From contig CAMGYJ010000011.1 of assembly GCA_946122785.1 (NCBI GenBank), positions 17,732,001 through 17,796,000 of the forward strand: a stretch of DNA of 64,000 nt, read 5' to 3'. Both the position numbers and the translations under genes were made by a program. The DNA is from Linum tenue. Lineage: Eukaryota; Streptophyta; Magnoliopsida; Malpighiales; Linaceae. This document shows, one piece after another, positions 21,948-33,217 of this stretch. The notes beneath the pieces were generated by a model. The model had not been told where the DNA came from. It searched no databases and saw nothing but the letters and a program-made list of their open reading frames with translations. Each line of letters begins with the position of its first letter. The first letter of the stretch is position 1.

Positions 21948-22966
21948 CGACACTCCTCTATTCCTTGGTCTCCAAGGAATACTGGAGTGATGATCTGTGT
22001 TTTTCAAGGTTTATGTTTTTGAAGAAAAGGAAAAAGGGGTGTCAGGTTAAAGGTTTGGCCAAACGAGTTTGGGTTTCTTTTAAGGATTTTAGAATCTCCA
22101 GTATACTCAAATCATGATTAGGAAAATCAATCTATTAGGCCGCGTGACTTTGATACGTCTCAAAAAGAAAAAGGAGTAGATTCCTAAGAGGATAGTTTAG
22201 TGATGGTCGTCATCTAGATGAAAGGATGCAAGGAAGATCCGTTGAGTTCGCAGGAATCGAACTTAGTGCTACGACCACAAGGCGCAGTGAAAAGTTAGAC
22301 TTTAACCAACTCTAGGGGTGCATAGGCAAAGCAAATGAGGAATTAAGTGGTCATCGGGAGACAAACAAGATCTCAATGGACCAATACGTCAAGGAGAGGA
22401 GGAGGCACGTGGGATAGTGGATTTGGGGAATTGGTCCAACGACAAGACCTGGAGAAGAAGGAGACCACCATCAAGATAAATAGTGTAAAGAATGAGGAGG
22501 GATTCGAGAGACCCTATAAATTCCGATAGCCACGGGAGGTCAAAAATACAAGAGACATAAGGATCATCGCCGGACCAGGGTAGGTTAAGACTCAGAATCC
22601 TGGAACTTGTCTAAGGAAATTCACCAACCAGGCAAGGAACGATAGGAAAGAAGAACGTTCAAGGGGAGTTCTAATAAATGTCAGAGAAAGTAAGTAGAAT
22701 CTTCGAGGAGGAACGGCGAGGAGCTACCGACTTGGATTTGGATATCAAGCTAGAATCAAGCATCGATAAAGGGATTGGGAAAGTAAAGGAAAGGAAAGAT
22801 AACTCCCTGTAGTAGAAGGATTACCTCATGTGAGACTTTGAGTCATCACGATGAACAAATTTCGAGGTCAAAATTTTTCTTAAGGGGGAGGGAAATGTTA
22901 TACCCCAACTAGCAGAATTCCTTCAAATACAGCGTTGTATCGTACAAGTGAGTGGGGTGGAAGAAA
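21948..22966 (+). other. non-coding internal region of the LTR element
   Basis: No ORF here resembles gag or pol. A purine tract AAGGGGGAGGGAAA followed by TGTTATACCCC lies at about 22883-22908. A second purine-rich stretch, GGGGTGGAAGAAA, directly precedes LTR2. The first may be an old polypurine-tract/LTR junction and the second the current one. Confidence 0.6.
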
Positions 22967-24225
22967 TGTAACACCCCGCCATTTGGGTCTAAGTTGGATT
23001 GAATGATTCGGTAGAAGGTTACATATGAAGGGTTCAACCGTAAGTTAGAGATAATAATAATAACTATTTGTTGATATTATTAGCATTATCATAATTCCCA
23101 CCTCCCACCTATTTTGTTTCGCCAGCAGCAACCAACAAAAAGGAAAGAAAAGAAAAAAAAATAATAAACCCAAAAACCCACCTCCCATTAACCCCTCCTA
23201 CTTAACGTTACCCCTCTCTCCCTCTGTCTCTCTATCTCCTTTCCGTTATCATCATTTTCCCTTCAATTTTATTGCCAGTAACCGAGAGAAGACCAGCATA
23301 GAGATAAACCTATCCAGAGCAAGAAGCTCCCCGGTCTCGTGGCTTTTTCTGTCCAAGCGTAGCGGCAAGCAGCAGCAGTTGACGCCGTCCAGTCGTCCTG
23401 CTTCTCAGGCGCGGTCACCACCGGGCGATAGCGCCAACGGACGATCCAACGCCCTCCAAATTGGTATTTCACCTGGATTTATCGAGGTAAGGTTTCCGAC
23501 CTCCATAGCATCAAGCCCGATTTTTAAATCCCGGTTAAACCAATGTTTCACGTGATGAACGTAGCTTCGATGGCGACCCCGGCGTACTCAAACTCAGGCA
23601 AGCTTCAAAACCTTGGCACCATCTCATAGATGGCAATCTCAGGAGCACCCCGGGTTTCACGGAATCGAATTTCGACGTCGAAAGAGTAAGAAATGAGCCG
23701 GTGAAGCTTGGGACGTGAATCAGATAGTTCAGGTACCATCTGGGCAATTTGAAAAGTTGGTTGATTAGTTCTGTAATTTTACAGAGACGTGGGGTCAACT
23801 GAGTTGATTGAAATGTTATCAATTTGGTACCTGGTACTTGGGAATTTGATAAAATTCTTTTTTGACCATAACTCGTTCGTTTGACGTGTCCAAACCAGGA
23901 ACCGTCGGTACCTATGGAATCTTGGAAGCGAGGAGATTATTTTGGGAGCGAGTATGGAAATTTCAAATTAGAATCAGAGCCGGTTTGAGTTGGTTTGAGT
24001 ATTTTGTTCGTGACTATGAGTATATACTAGAAGTTCAAGGTTCAAGATTTTGGATTAAGTTTTTTTAAGTATTTGGTTTGTGATTGCCCAAGTGTTATGG
24101 CTTTTGTTTAAAATTCTTAAACATTAACAGTTTGCTTATTTTATAATTTGGTTTGGGTTGCTCCGGAGTAACCGGTTTTCGGTTTGAGTGATTGTTTGAT
24201 TTTTGAAAAAGGTCGGGTTGTTTCA
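22967..24225 (+). repeat. LTR2 of the coding-free LTR element
   Basis: It starts TGTAACACCCCGCC and ends TTGTTTCA, with strong similarity to LTR1 over both ends. Relative to LTR1 it lacks about 0.7 kb at around 23985, where GGTTTGAG words could have mediated the deletion. Confidence 0.88.
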
Positions 24226-25614
24226 GCCAACAATTTCGAGATCAAGCCCGCCCTCGTCACCATGATCCAAAACAATGCACTGTTTCATGGGCTTAGCAAT
24301 GAGTCTCCAGGGGAGCATGTTCAGAAGTTCATTGAACTTGCGGGAAGTTTGAAGATCAATGGTGTCCTCGAGGATGCTTTGAAGTTGAAGCTATTCCCCT
24401 ACTCTCTTGCGGGGAATGCGTCTCGGTGGCTCAGTAATAGATCGACCCTCTCAATCACCTCTTGAGATGACATGCTCAATAAGTTCATGACTCGATATTG
24501 CCCAACTTCAAAGACGGCTAAGTGGCGCAAGAAGATCACCCACTTTGAGCAAGAGGAAGATGAGACATTGAGGGATGCACGGGGAAGGTACTCTGATTAC
24601 TTCCTCCAGTGCCCACACCATGGATTCGAGGAGCAATTTCGGATTGAGACCTTCTATGGCGGTCTCCACCAATATGACAAGATTCTCATTGACTCCCTAT
24701 GTCAAGGGAAACTGATAAATATGACTCCGCCCCAAGTGAGCGAGTTTCTCGAAGACATGGAGATTAAAGGGTATGATTGGGGTTTTACGAGAAGTGACAA
24801 GAGAAGCACCGCAAGAGGAGTGCAAAGTGTAAGGGCGAATCCTCCGCTTGAAGCTAATATTGATCGGTTGATCGATGCACTCCTTGAGAACAAGAAGCAT
24901 GGGAAAAGGTGATTGGCGTTCAAGTACCAACCACGAGATTTCAGAGTGTCAATTGATGAAGGAATCAAGCACCCCCGAGGAGCAAGTGAGTTTCATTGCC
25001 AATGTTAGAGGGAACAACCCCTATAGCAACACTTACTACCCGGGGTGTCGAAATCATCCCAATTTCTCTTGGTCCTCTCCTACAAACCCAAGACCCCCGG
25101 TTTCCAAGGACCGACGGAAAATTATCAACCCCAACCTCCTTTCATTCAACAAAGGCCGCAATTTCAAGGCTCGAACTTACAATAACCATTCCAAGTGCAA
25201 GGTGGACAAGGGTTCCACTTCCAACAACAAAAACCAGACAAGTTTGCAAAGCTTGAAGATCTAGTCACCACCCTTGTTAGCACGAGCTCTCAGAAGTTCG
25301 AGAAGATCGAGCAATTCATGGATGTGGCAACTAAAAAGTTTACCTCGGTTGAGGCAGGACTAAGGAGTCACCAAGCGAGTCTCCAAAACTTAGAGACTCA
25401 AATCGGCAACCTTACCAGTATCCTCAGCGAGAGACCAAGGGGAGCCCTCCCCTCTCAAATGATAGCCAACCCTAAGGATCAAAACGCCAGATGCAACGCT
25501 ATTCTTTTGAGGAGCGGAAAGGTGATACCGGAGGTATTTGCTAAGGAATTAGCCGAAAGAAGAGGACGCCTCCAATTGCTAATGCTCATGAAGCCTAGGA
25601 AGGAGAGGCTATGA
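24226..25614 (+). pseudogene. gypsy gag, C-terminal part, broken
   Basis: The region reads NNFEIKPALVTMIQNNALFHGL and continues through the retrotransposon-gag domain (LKLKLFPYSLAGNASRWL..., FYGGLHQYDK...). A TGA at about 24464 replaces the usual Trp codon. A frame change occurs near 24912, and the C-terminal coiled segment (FEKIEQFMD..., LETQIGNLTSILSERP..., NAILLRSGK) continues at 25195-25614. The domain and its HPHHG-like CPHHGF motif are typical of Athila/Tat Gag. Not functional. Confidence 0.8.
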
Positions 25615-25715
25615 AAGTGCAGCCAAAGCCATCAAGGGTGGCCGAGCATGAGCCCACTCTTCCTTTCCCGATGAGGGTTCATAAGCACAAATTGGATGCA
25701 TAGTGTGGGAAGTTC

Positions 25716-26362
25716 ATGGACATTCTCAAGAACCTCAAACTTACCATGCCCTTCTTGGAGGCAATGGCTTGTATGCTGAGGTACACAAAGTACCTAAAGG
25801 GGCTCCTCAAGAAGAAGCACAAGCTTGAAGACCTCTCGACCGTCACTTTGGGCGAGGGTTGCTCGGCGATCATCCAAAACAAATTGCCTCAAAAGCAACC
25901 GGAACCAGGTAGTTTTACTATCCCTCTATACATTGGAATTCATCACATAGCAAACTCATTGGCGGACTTAGGGGCAAGCATAAATGTGATGCCTTACTAA
26001 CTTTTTAGGAAGTTTAACCTAGGGGATCTAAAGGCTACTAGGCATAGTGTCACATTGGCCGATCACTCCGTTATTAGTCCTAGGGGTATAGTGGAAAACG
26101 TACTAGTAAGAGTTGACAAATTCTTCTATCTGACGGACTTTGTGATCCTTGATATTAATGAGGACTCAGATATGCCACTCGTACTTGGACATCCTTTCCT
26201 TGCCACCGGCAAGGCATTGATTGATGTGAATGATAGTACTTTGATATTGAGGGATGGTGAGGAGAGAATTACCTTTTCGGTTGGCACTAAGAGTAAGGTG
26301 GATGATGCTAAGGTAGCAGACTTGAAAAATGATTCAAGCGAGAGTGTAACCCCTCTAGTGTT
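25716..26362 (+). pseudogene. gypsy aspartic protease, stop and solo LTR interrupt it
   Basis: The segment LTMPFLEAMACMLRYTKYLK and GCSAIIQNKLPQK precede the protease core with ADLGASINVMPY (active site D-L-G-A-S at about 25966-25980). A TAA at 25998-26000 breaks it. The downstream half (FVILDINEDSDMPLVLGHPFLATG) continues in frame. At 26363 a solo LTR splits the region. Confidence 0.8.
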
Positions 26363-27308
26363 TGATATGATCTCAATTGGATCAATCCACAATTCACAAT
26401 TGCTTGCCAAAGAAGTCATCCCAACTCACTTGAAGAATTCTGATTTTTGGCCAAGTGTTGAAACAGTTTCAGGTAGCCTACTTTGGAAGCTTGTATCTCA
26501 CAAATGGATCAATGGAAATTGGAGATCAAGGGTTTGTTTTGCACATAAAGTTTCCATGTTTCCAATGGTATGCTTTTTGGATCCAGATGATGTCATTAAG
26601 ATTGTTTTCCAAGGCCTCAAAGTTGCTACCTCAAAACTGGAAAACTGCCAGAAAATGGTCTGGAAACTGTTTTGTGAAGCCTACTTTGGAGCTCATTTCG
26701 AGGAATATGGGTCTGATTCAAGTCCAAAGGCTTCCACAACATGAAACTAGGTATGTTTATGTACAAAGGGAAGGAATTGGATGAAGGATTGGAGTTCTGG
26801 AAGGCCTCGAACGAAAGGCGCGAAGTTAGTACGAAAGCTGCCTTTTGACTATTTTGCGGGCAGATTACTTGTGCGCCAAGAAAGGAAGTTTATGGCCGAA
26901 TTTTGAGTCCTTTTTAGAGTTTTTTTTACCTTAATTGTTTCCTTGTTCATCTAGATTTGTATTAGGTTTTATTGGCTATAAATAGCCCTCCATTTACGTT
27001 GTAAAAACATAAGACTTTGATTAATCGAAAAATAAACCCTTTGGTTTTGTGCAAGTTGCGACTTGTTTGAGTTTGGTGGATTCCAAGCTTGTGAGCTTTG
27101 TATCGATTGAATATCCTCTTCAATCGTGGTCGAGCAGCTACCCTTTTATACCATACGAGCTTTCCCCAGGTGTGGAATTGTTCGTTGGTTCCGTTTTATC
27201 CCAAGTTCGTATTAAGAGCGCTTCGTTCTTGATTCGAGCTCAATCGATTCTTCGATTGAATCGTTGCTGCGTTACTTTGATAAAAATACACCCTCCATGG
27301 TCGTATTA
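26363..27308 (+). mobile_element. solo LTR, 946 bp, perfect 5-bp target duplication
   Basis: It begins TGATATGATC and ends GGTCGTATTA. GTGTT is duplicated at 26358-26362 and 27309-27313. A TATAAATAG box lies near 26981. A second solo LTR of the same family and length lies inverted at 61002-61947. There is no primer-binding site or internal sequence, so the rest was lost by LTR-LTR recombination. It interrupts the gypsy protease region. Confidence 0.9.
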
Positions 27309-27313
27309 GTGTT

Positions 27314-27550
27314 TGTGTTCCATTTCATGATGAGGTGCAGGAAACCAAGGCGGGTACTAAGCCCGAAGGAAAGAAGAAGAGAGCGTGGAGGGAAAAGCTT
27401 AACCGCGCTTATTCCCGACCAAAAGATAAGGGTAAGGCAAAACTGTCGGGCCAAAAAGGCCACCCTATGAAGCTCAATGTTGGAGGCAACAAGCCTAGGC
27501 CCGAGACCGTGGAAGATCCACTCTCGCTGGCCTCATGCTCGAAGGCGTGA
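27314..27550 (+). pseudogene. basic C-terminal coding remnant of the gypsy polyprotein
   Basis: After the solo LTR a short frame (QETKAGTKPEGKKKRAW..., KDKGKAKLSGQKGH) runs to TGA at 27548. It is very basic. It lies just before the conserved hairpin, in the place where pol would normally end. I cannot assign a function. Confidence 0.45.
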
Positions 27551-27592
27551 TCGATCCGCAAATGTCAAGCTAATGACGATAACTTAGTGCTT

Positions 27593-27610
27593 GTTGGGAG
27601 GCAACCCAAC
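27593..27610 (+). other. conserved GTTGGG/CCCAAC hairpin
   Basis: GTTGGGAGGCAACCCAAC forms a 6-bp stem with a 6-base loop. The same 18-mer is at 33218-33235 in the related inner element, at the same place relative to coding and 3' regions. Confidence 0.75.
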
Positions 27611-27922
27611 GACGGTTTAATTTCTCTTTTTGTGTTTGTGTGAATAGTTCAAGTGTTAGAATGGATATCACCCTGCCGGGTCTGTGCGCTCGTGTGTTTT
27701 GGGATGTGTTGATTGAATTAGGGGCACAATTGAGTAGATCGAGTATTTTTTTTTTTGGAAATGCCATGTTTTCACTCAGTTCACGGTTTATGCCATGAGT
27801 TCACGGTCGCTCTAGCAGTCATTGAAACTCACCGTTTCACCCGAGTTCACCATCTGGGAGTTATTTTCACGATCTTAGCGACCATGAATAGACGCCTCCG
27901 TCCGTGAACCATGGGATCGGCC

Positions 27923-27930
27923 TATATAAG
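27923..27930 (+). promoter_or_regulatory. TATA-like box between polyprotein and 3' ORF
   Basis: TATATAAG lies in a context (GTTCACGG... repeats upstream, GGGCGTGAACCCC downstream) resembling the U3 region of this element's LTR. It may be an internal promoter for the 3' ORF. This is inference. Confidence 0.35.
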
Positions 27931-28727
27931 GGCGTGAACCCCTCATCTTCACATCATGCTGCCCCCATCGCCAGAAAATCTTGATTTTTTTGTTGTTTTC
28001 CGATGATTTTGGTGACTTCCGGCCACCTATTCTCAAAACCAAACACAGACCCAATATCCTCACATCCGGGCGCACCTTTGCCAAAAATTCGGGGCTGTTT
28101 GGCGCACATTTTTCCGGTGAGGCAATTTTTGGCGAGCTTCCGATGAAGCTCCGACGAGCCTCACTGACCCATTTTCTGGAATTTTTTGACTCTCTCGCCC
28201 TCTCCTCACCTTCCCCTTCGATCCTACTTGAGTCTTCAGGTGTGGTTTTGACTTTTAACTTGTTAAATTGTGGAGAACCATATTAGGGTTAGAGGTGAGG
28301 GGAATTTGTGATTTAGTGAATGAATGTTGAAATTGGGCGAGGGGAATGTCGTTTTGGGTTGATAGAATGTTGCATGAAGTGTTGATTAAGATAATTGAGC
28401 CTTGGAGGGAAGAATTTGGCATGATTTTGTGGTTTGAATTGTGAATTCCCACCAGGTGCAGTATAAAGAAAATGATTTGATACACTTGTGTGCATGATGG
28501 TTGAGAGCCATTGAGGCATGGTTTGGGTTCGTTGTTTTCAATTGGCCGAACCATGAATCACCTAGAACCATGTCTCAATGAGCTTGTTTAGTGCTTGAGC
28601 ATAATTGTTTGAAATCCGATCGTGTGAAAAGCCTTCAAAGGCATAGGACCTTAGTGGAATCCTAAGTGTGGGGGAATCTTTTTCTCCCCTTTGATTTGAG
28701 ATTGACGAATATTTCCACGTATGGTGC

Positions 28728-29529
28728 ATGTCTTTGATATTCTTTTTTTCAGGATGGTTGACATGGCCACCCGTACTTGGTAGTGCTAAAACGGTGCCCA
28801 TCGTTGAAAAGGAAGCGAGGTTCTGTGGGCAGTCCTCGACCGGACCCCATTGGAAACTCGATTTCACTCCGTTTGATGGATTACACTATGGAGATATCAT
28901 GAGAGATGCTGTGGCACACCCACAATGGCGTCGACTCCTAGAGATGGAAGATGACATTTACGCAGAGCTGTGTGTCAAGTTCTACAACACTTTCTGCATC
29001 CTTAGAGAGAAGAGCCCTTTTGGGCGCCTGACGTGCTCCGTTGATTTCCACTTGGGAGGTGTGCATCGTGTATTGACTTTTGACAAGCTTGCTTGAGTCA
29101 TGGGAGTACCTACAGAGTCGGGAGCAGAGTTGGAGGCGGCTGCCATCAAAGATTTTAACGTTCAAGCAGCTTTCAAAAGGTTTTGCCTCCCGCAAAACCG
29201 ACGAACTCGATTTGATCCATCCCGCACTTCAGCATCTACGCTCAAGCCGCAATGGCGTGTCATCAACACACTCCTTACTCATTCACTATACCCAAGCTAC
29301 ATCTGCGCGAACAATATCACTGAGAGAGCCTTGCGCATTCGCCTTTATGGAGGATCCATCCAGTAACCTTCACGTTGGCTCTGTCTTGGCAACCTCTTTC
29401 AACAGGGCCATTAGCGGTAGTCGAAGTTATGTCACGTCACTGGGTCCCTTCATCACCCACCTAGCTTGGCACTTCAATTTCAACCTAGAGTGCTGCAAAA
29501 AGGAAGGGCGCACATCGGGGTTTTCGTAG
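28728..29529 (+). pseudogene. ATHILA ORF-1-like (3' accessory ORF), broken
   Basis: The frame from about 28747 reads through WKLDFTPFDGLHYGDIM, WRRLLEMEDDIYAELCVKFYNTFCI and TCSVDFHLGGVHRVLTFDKL. This is the pattern of the plant ATHILA ORF-1 family. It crosses a TGA at 29094 and continues to about 29335, then shifts frame (FNRAISGSRSYVTSLGPFITHLAWHFN) to a stop at 29527. A CTTTTTTTCAG splice-acceptor-like site directly precedes it. There is no secure ATG. The function of this ORF class is unknown. Confidence 0.6.
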
Positions 29530-31911
29530 GACACCTTAAGCGCCATGAACCTACTTCAAGTCTTCGAACCACATCGCTACATCGAGGGCCTGTTTCTACC
29601 TCCAGGGGTCCCTCCGCTCGTGCAGCCGCCTACTCGAGCTGCAGGCCGCCGGCCGGCGTACCGAACCACCACCATCAGCAACATCAACATCCGGAGTTGG
29701 TCCTTCCTCCTTCGGAGCCCACCTCAAGCAGCATGTGGATCCCCTAGAGGAGCAGTTTGTTGGAGTCACGACTCGGCTCGACCGATCCACCGACCTCTTA
29801 GAGAGGATTTCTCGACAACAAGGTATCCTTTCAGACGATGAGCAGTGACTTTTGACCCAAGAGAGGTAGCCGACGAGTGAGACATGAGGCAGATCCGATT
29901 TCTTTTGCCCCACTTCTCCACTTGAAACTCTGCACTCTGTTTTTTATTTTCTTTAGTGTGTGAACTAGTACTTTGTGAGTTTTTCTTTCTTTGAATCATG
30001 ATGTCGACTATTGTTATGTGTAATAACCTCTCCTCGAGCAAGAATGCTGTGTTTGTGTTTTTTTTGTCTTCTATTTGAAACTCAAACCTCCTACATCGGG
30101 AAATTGTCCAAGTTTCATTCACCAAGTCATGCGGTAACATCGTTCTACTCCCTATTTTACGCCATTGAGGGTAATGTCGAGCTTAAGTGTGTGTGTGTGT
30201 GTTGGGGGGGGGGGGGGTAGTTTATTATTATGTTTGTGTCTGTGATTGAATGCTTGGAGCCTTGATGTATGCCCAAATTTGAAATTTTTTAGGGCTCCAA
30301 TTAATGCCTGATCGAAATGGCCGGTTTGTGGGTGAATCTCGTATTTATTTGGCATTGACCTTGAATTGTTGCATGTGATCGAGTGCATCCTATTATGATG
30401 GCTAAGAGTTGAATTAGGTGTGTGCAAAAGCTTAGTTCTCATGTGTGCTTAAACGAATGGATGTTTTGACTTGGTTACTCTTTGATCACAATTGCTTTGC
30501 ACAGAAGTTCATGAAATTGGAATAGATGATTTGGTGGCTAGGTAGCCATGTGAGAATTGTGTCGATCGTCTTTTTCATGTGTGATAGATCCCACTCGTCA
30601 TTGTGTGTAACATTCACCGTTTTTACTAGTGAGTATGATGGAGGCATAGGATTAGTCCACTTCCAAAAGTTGATTGTCCGGAGACATTTTATCCCTTAGT
30701 CAACCCCTTTGAGTCGTGTGATTTAAGGGGTCGTTCTAATGTTAGAAACTTTGTGCTTGTTGAGTTTAATGGTGATTGATAGAACGACCCTCATCCTTTC
30801 TTCATGTCAAAGTGTGAGTCATCCTTGTGTCTCAGAGTTATCGCTTTTGAGCTCCATTGAGGTTCTACATAGGTGGTTTTTGCATGGTTCTTGCTAGGAA
30901 TGAAAAGGTAGTGTTGGAGGAAAGTTCTTATATAGATCATTGTTTGTTAAATGATAAGTGGCATGTGTTTTACTCTCTAGTACCCCCCTCGGAAAAGAAA
31001 GAGTAAAAGAAAGAAATGAAACGAAAAAGAGGCAATAAAACGGGGTAAATAAAAATAGGGAGTGGCCACAAAAGTCTAAGTGTATGTTCTATGAATGGTT
31101 TCTTGGCACTCGATCCATTGAAACACCTAAATTATTTGATGACCTCCTTCACTATTATGATGTAATTGGGGATAGCAAGAATAGACCAAGGAAGTGTGCT
31201 TGAATAAAGTTTGTGATTGGTAGTGGTTTGGAAGAATGAAATTGAGGTTTTTGGTCGATTCTAGTGGTCGTTAATTGTAGTAAAGGTTCTAGTCGAAACC
31301 TTGGAACCTTTGGGTTTAGGTTGAAGATATAGGACCTCATGCTATGTTTTCCACCACTCAAAAGGCATTTTCCCCATGTCCTAGACAATTTCCAGTCATT
31401 TGAACCCGTGTCTCAGACCTCCGGACAAGCTAGTGATGACAGCCATCCCAACTCTAGCATTTAGAGGTTGCCTCCATGGTGGAGAGACGATAGGGCTGAG
31501 TGTTGATGGTTGTGCACATCATTTGCACCAAAAGTCATGACCCCACTGGTCGAGAGTGAGTGATTCATTCTCATATTGCATGATCATTCTTTATCCCGAT
31601 GAGGACCTATGTTTCCCCGTCGTTTGTGCCTTGGACTTGAACTCTATGCATGGTTGGTTGTGGTTGGTGAGTGATCTTGTCGGGACTTGCATTGTTTTGT
31701 GAACTGGGTGAGAACTTTTCATTTGCACATTCTTGATGCATTCGAATGTCGTTTGTGGTGGATGCTAGTATTGCTTGTGGTGGTTCATGTGTTGATACCC
31801 AATAGCCATTGAGATTCACCACTTGGTGCCTTTTGATTTGTCCTTAAGTTATTTTGTTAGGTTGAGATATTAACTTGGTTGAAAATGGTTTGCTTGGTGA
31901 CAAGCAAACGT
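29530..31911 (+). other. non-coding 3' region of the outer gypsy element
   Basis: There is no ORF I can support. From about 30070 onward it is collinear and similar to 33370-35090 in the inner element, which shows that the two elements belong to one family. It contains a (GT)n/(G)n tract at 30187-30217 and A/G-rich sequence at about 31000. Confidence 0.7.
30187..30217 (+). repeat. (GT)n followed by a G-run
   Basis: GTGTGT...TT then 14 G residues, following GAGCTTAA. The homologous position in the inner element (33450-33476) has the same arrangement. Confidence 0.9.
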
Positions 31912-31914
31912 CTA

Positions 31915-32301
31915 AGTGTGGGGGAGTGATTCAGGCTTAAGTATACACTTTTTACCCTCGGTTTCCTTAGACGTTTGAGGAATTTATACCCCGGGAGGTT
32001 TGGTTTTATGCTCGGTTTTGTCTCGTTTTAGTGTATTCGGTTTATAGTAGGTTGAACCAACCCTGGAGTCGAAACTTGGACGGAAAGGCGCAAAATCGGG
32101 TCAAAGGATGGAGGCAGCAGCAGATCACGATGGAAGCAGTGAGTTCACCGTCAGTAAGACGGTGAATTGGAGCCGTAAACCGTGAACCGCCAGGCATCCA
32201 GGCGTCCAGCGCCATTTTGGGTCTCAGTGTACTCAAGTCAGTTCACGATCGTAAGACTGTGAACCCAAGGTAAAGATCGTGAACTGAGTTACTGAAGCGC
32301 G
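31915..32301 (+). repeat. polypurine tract and first part of the outer 3' LTR
   Basis: AGTGTGGGGGAG (31915-31926) precedes TGATTCAGGC, the LTR start. The LTR matches 17138 onward. It is cut at 32301 by the inner element and resumes at 36586. Confidence 0.85.
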
Positions 32302-32608
32302 TGATTCGGGTCTAAATGACACATTATACCCCTCATTTCTTTGATAGTTTGACTTTGCATTTCATCGTCTCTCGACCTATTTTATGCTAGGTTGTGCATT
32401 TTTTTGTTACATTTCAGGTCCTAGAACATGTGGGAAGGTTGAGGATGAGTTTCGGGTCGATTAAAGGTCTAAAAGCTCGAAAAAGTGAGGAAAAGTCCAA
32501 AATCACGGTTTGGACGCTAGAAGAGAAGGTGGCACGAGCTTGTGCTCACCATCATCTCTCACAATTGAATAAGAAGTGAAGGTTGGTCGGGAGGCCAATG
32601 AAGACTAT

Positions 32609-33079
32609 ATGGAGCAAGAGGAACTAACCCCGGAGAGCTCCCGTGGTGAGGATGACCAAGAAGGTTTCATCGATCAAATTCCCAAGAACAACTTTGAAGA
32701 CATGAATGGGAAGGCGAGAGAAGAGTTTGAAGAGGAAGATCTTGAGTGTTCTCAAGGGGAGGAAAGTGAAGAAGAAGGAAGGGAGGTTGAGGAAGAAGAA
32801 GAAGAAGGAGAAAATGGTGTCCAAGATGAGGACGAGGTTGAGGTGGATGAAGCATCCACAAGTTACAAGTGCTATGAAAGCTTTCCACCCGACCTTGATG
32901 CACTTTTGGAGAAGGATCCATTTGCGGCTCTTTTCCAAACCAAGGCCAAACCACCGGCGATCCCTCTTGGTGGATGCGATGGAAGTCAATCGATGAAGGA
33001 CTACATGGTGTGGGGCAAAGAGAAAGAAGAAGAAGAAGAGGTCTCAAGGGTGGAGGCTTCAACTCACTCAAGTCCATGA
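32609..33079 (+). CDS. strongly acidic ORF in the inner element (unknown)
   Basis: The first ATG in frame is at 32609 and the stop is at 33077-33079, about 156 residues. The middle is nearly all Glu, Asp, Gly and Ser, with coiled-coil-like Glu runs. The C-terminal third is more ordinary (CYESFPPDLDALLEKDPFAA..., KPPAIPLGG). The frame is open upstream of the ATG, right after the deleted 5' LTR, so the start may be an artefact of the deletion. It sits where the polyprotein C-terminus lies in the outer element, just before the hairpin at 33218. I recognise no domain, and it may be a relic. Confidence 0.35.
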   Translation: MEQEELTPESSRGEDDQEGFIDQIPKNNFEDMNGKAREEFEEEDLECSQGEESEEEGREVEEEEEEGENGVQDEDEVEVDEASTSYKCYESFPPDLDALLEKDPFAALFQTKAKPPAIPLGGCDGSQSMKDYMVWGKEKEEEEEVSRVEASTHSSP

Positions 33080-33217
33080 GTCATCATCCAATGTCAATGC
33101 ATATGCTCATGACTTGATGCTCCACCTCGACGATGAGAACCTCAACTTCAAGGAGGTTCTCGGATGGACCAAAGTTTAAGAAGCAACCGTCTAGCTTATG
33201 ACGTTAAAGTAGCGCTT

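Larger units (their letters stand above)
19065..24225 (+). mobile_element. coding-free LTR retrotransposon (LARD-like) with perfect 5-bp target duplication
   Basis: Two LTRs (TGTAACACCCCG...TTGTTTCA) flank an internal region of about 1.03 kb with no ORF of note. GCCAA is duplicated at 19060-19064 and 24226-24230. A primer-binding site for initiator Met tRNA follows LTR1. The two LTRs now differ greatly in length, 2868 and 1259 bp: LTR1 contains a hAT-like element, and LTR2 has lost about 0.7 kb. With no gag or pol it must have been mobilised in trans. Confidence 0.9.

Noticed and set aside
28255..28571. Minus-strand ORFs overlapping upstream of the ATHILA-like ORF
   Set aside because: Three frames overlap on the same strand with no domain. 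They lie in non-coding gypsy sequence.
30152..30220. (GT)nGn tract as a possible assembly error
   Set aside because: The same arrangement occurs at the homologous place of the second element at 33450, so it is more likely a family feature, though exact run lengths are uncertain.
32624..33077. Minus-strand ORFs opposite the acidic ORF
   Set aside because: They are Leu/Pro/Phe-rich mirror translations of GAA/GAG repeats.
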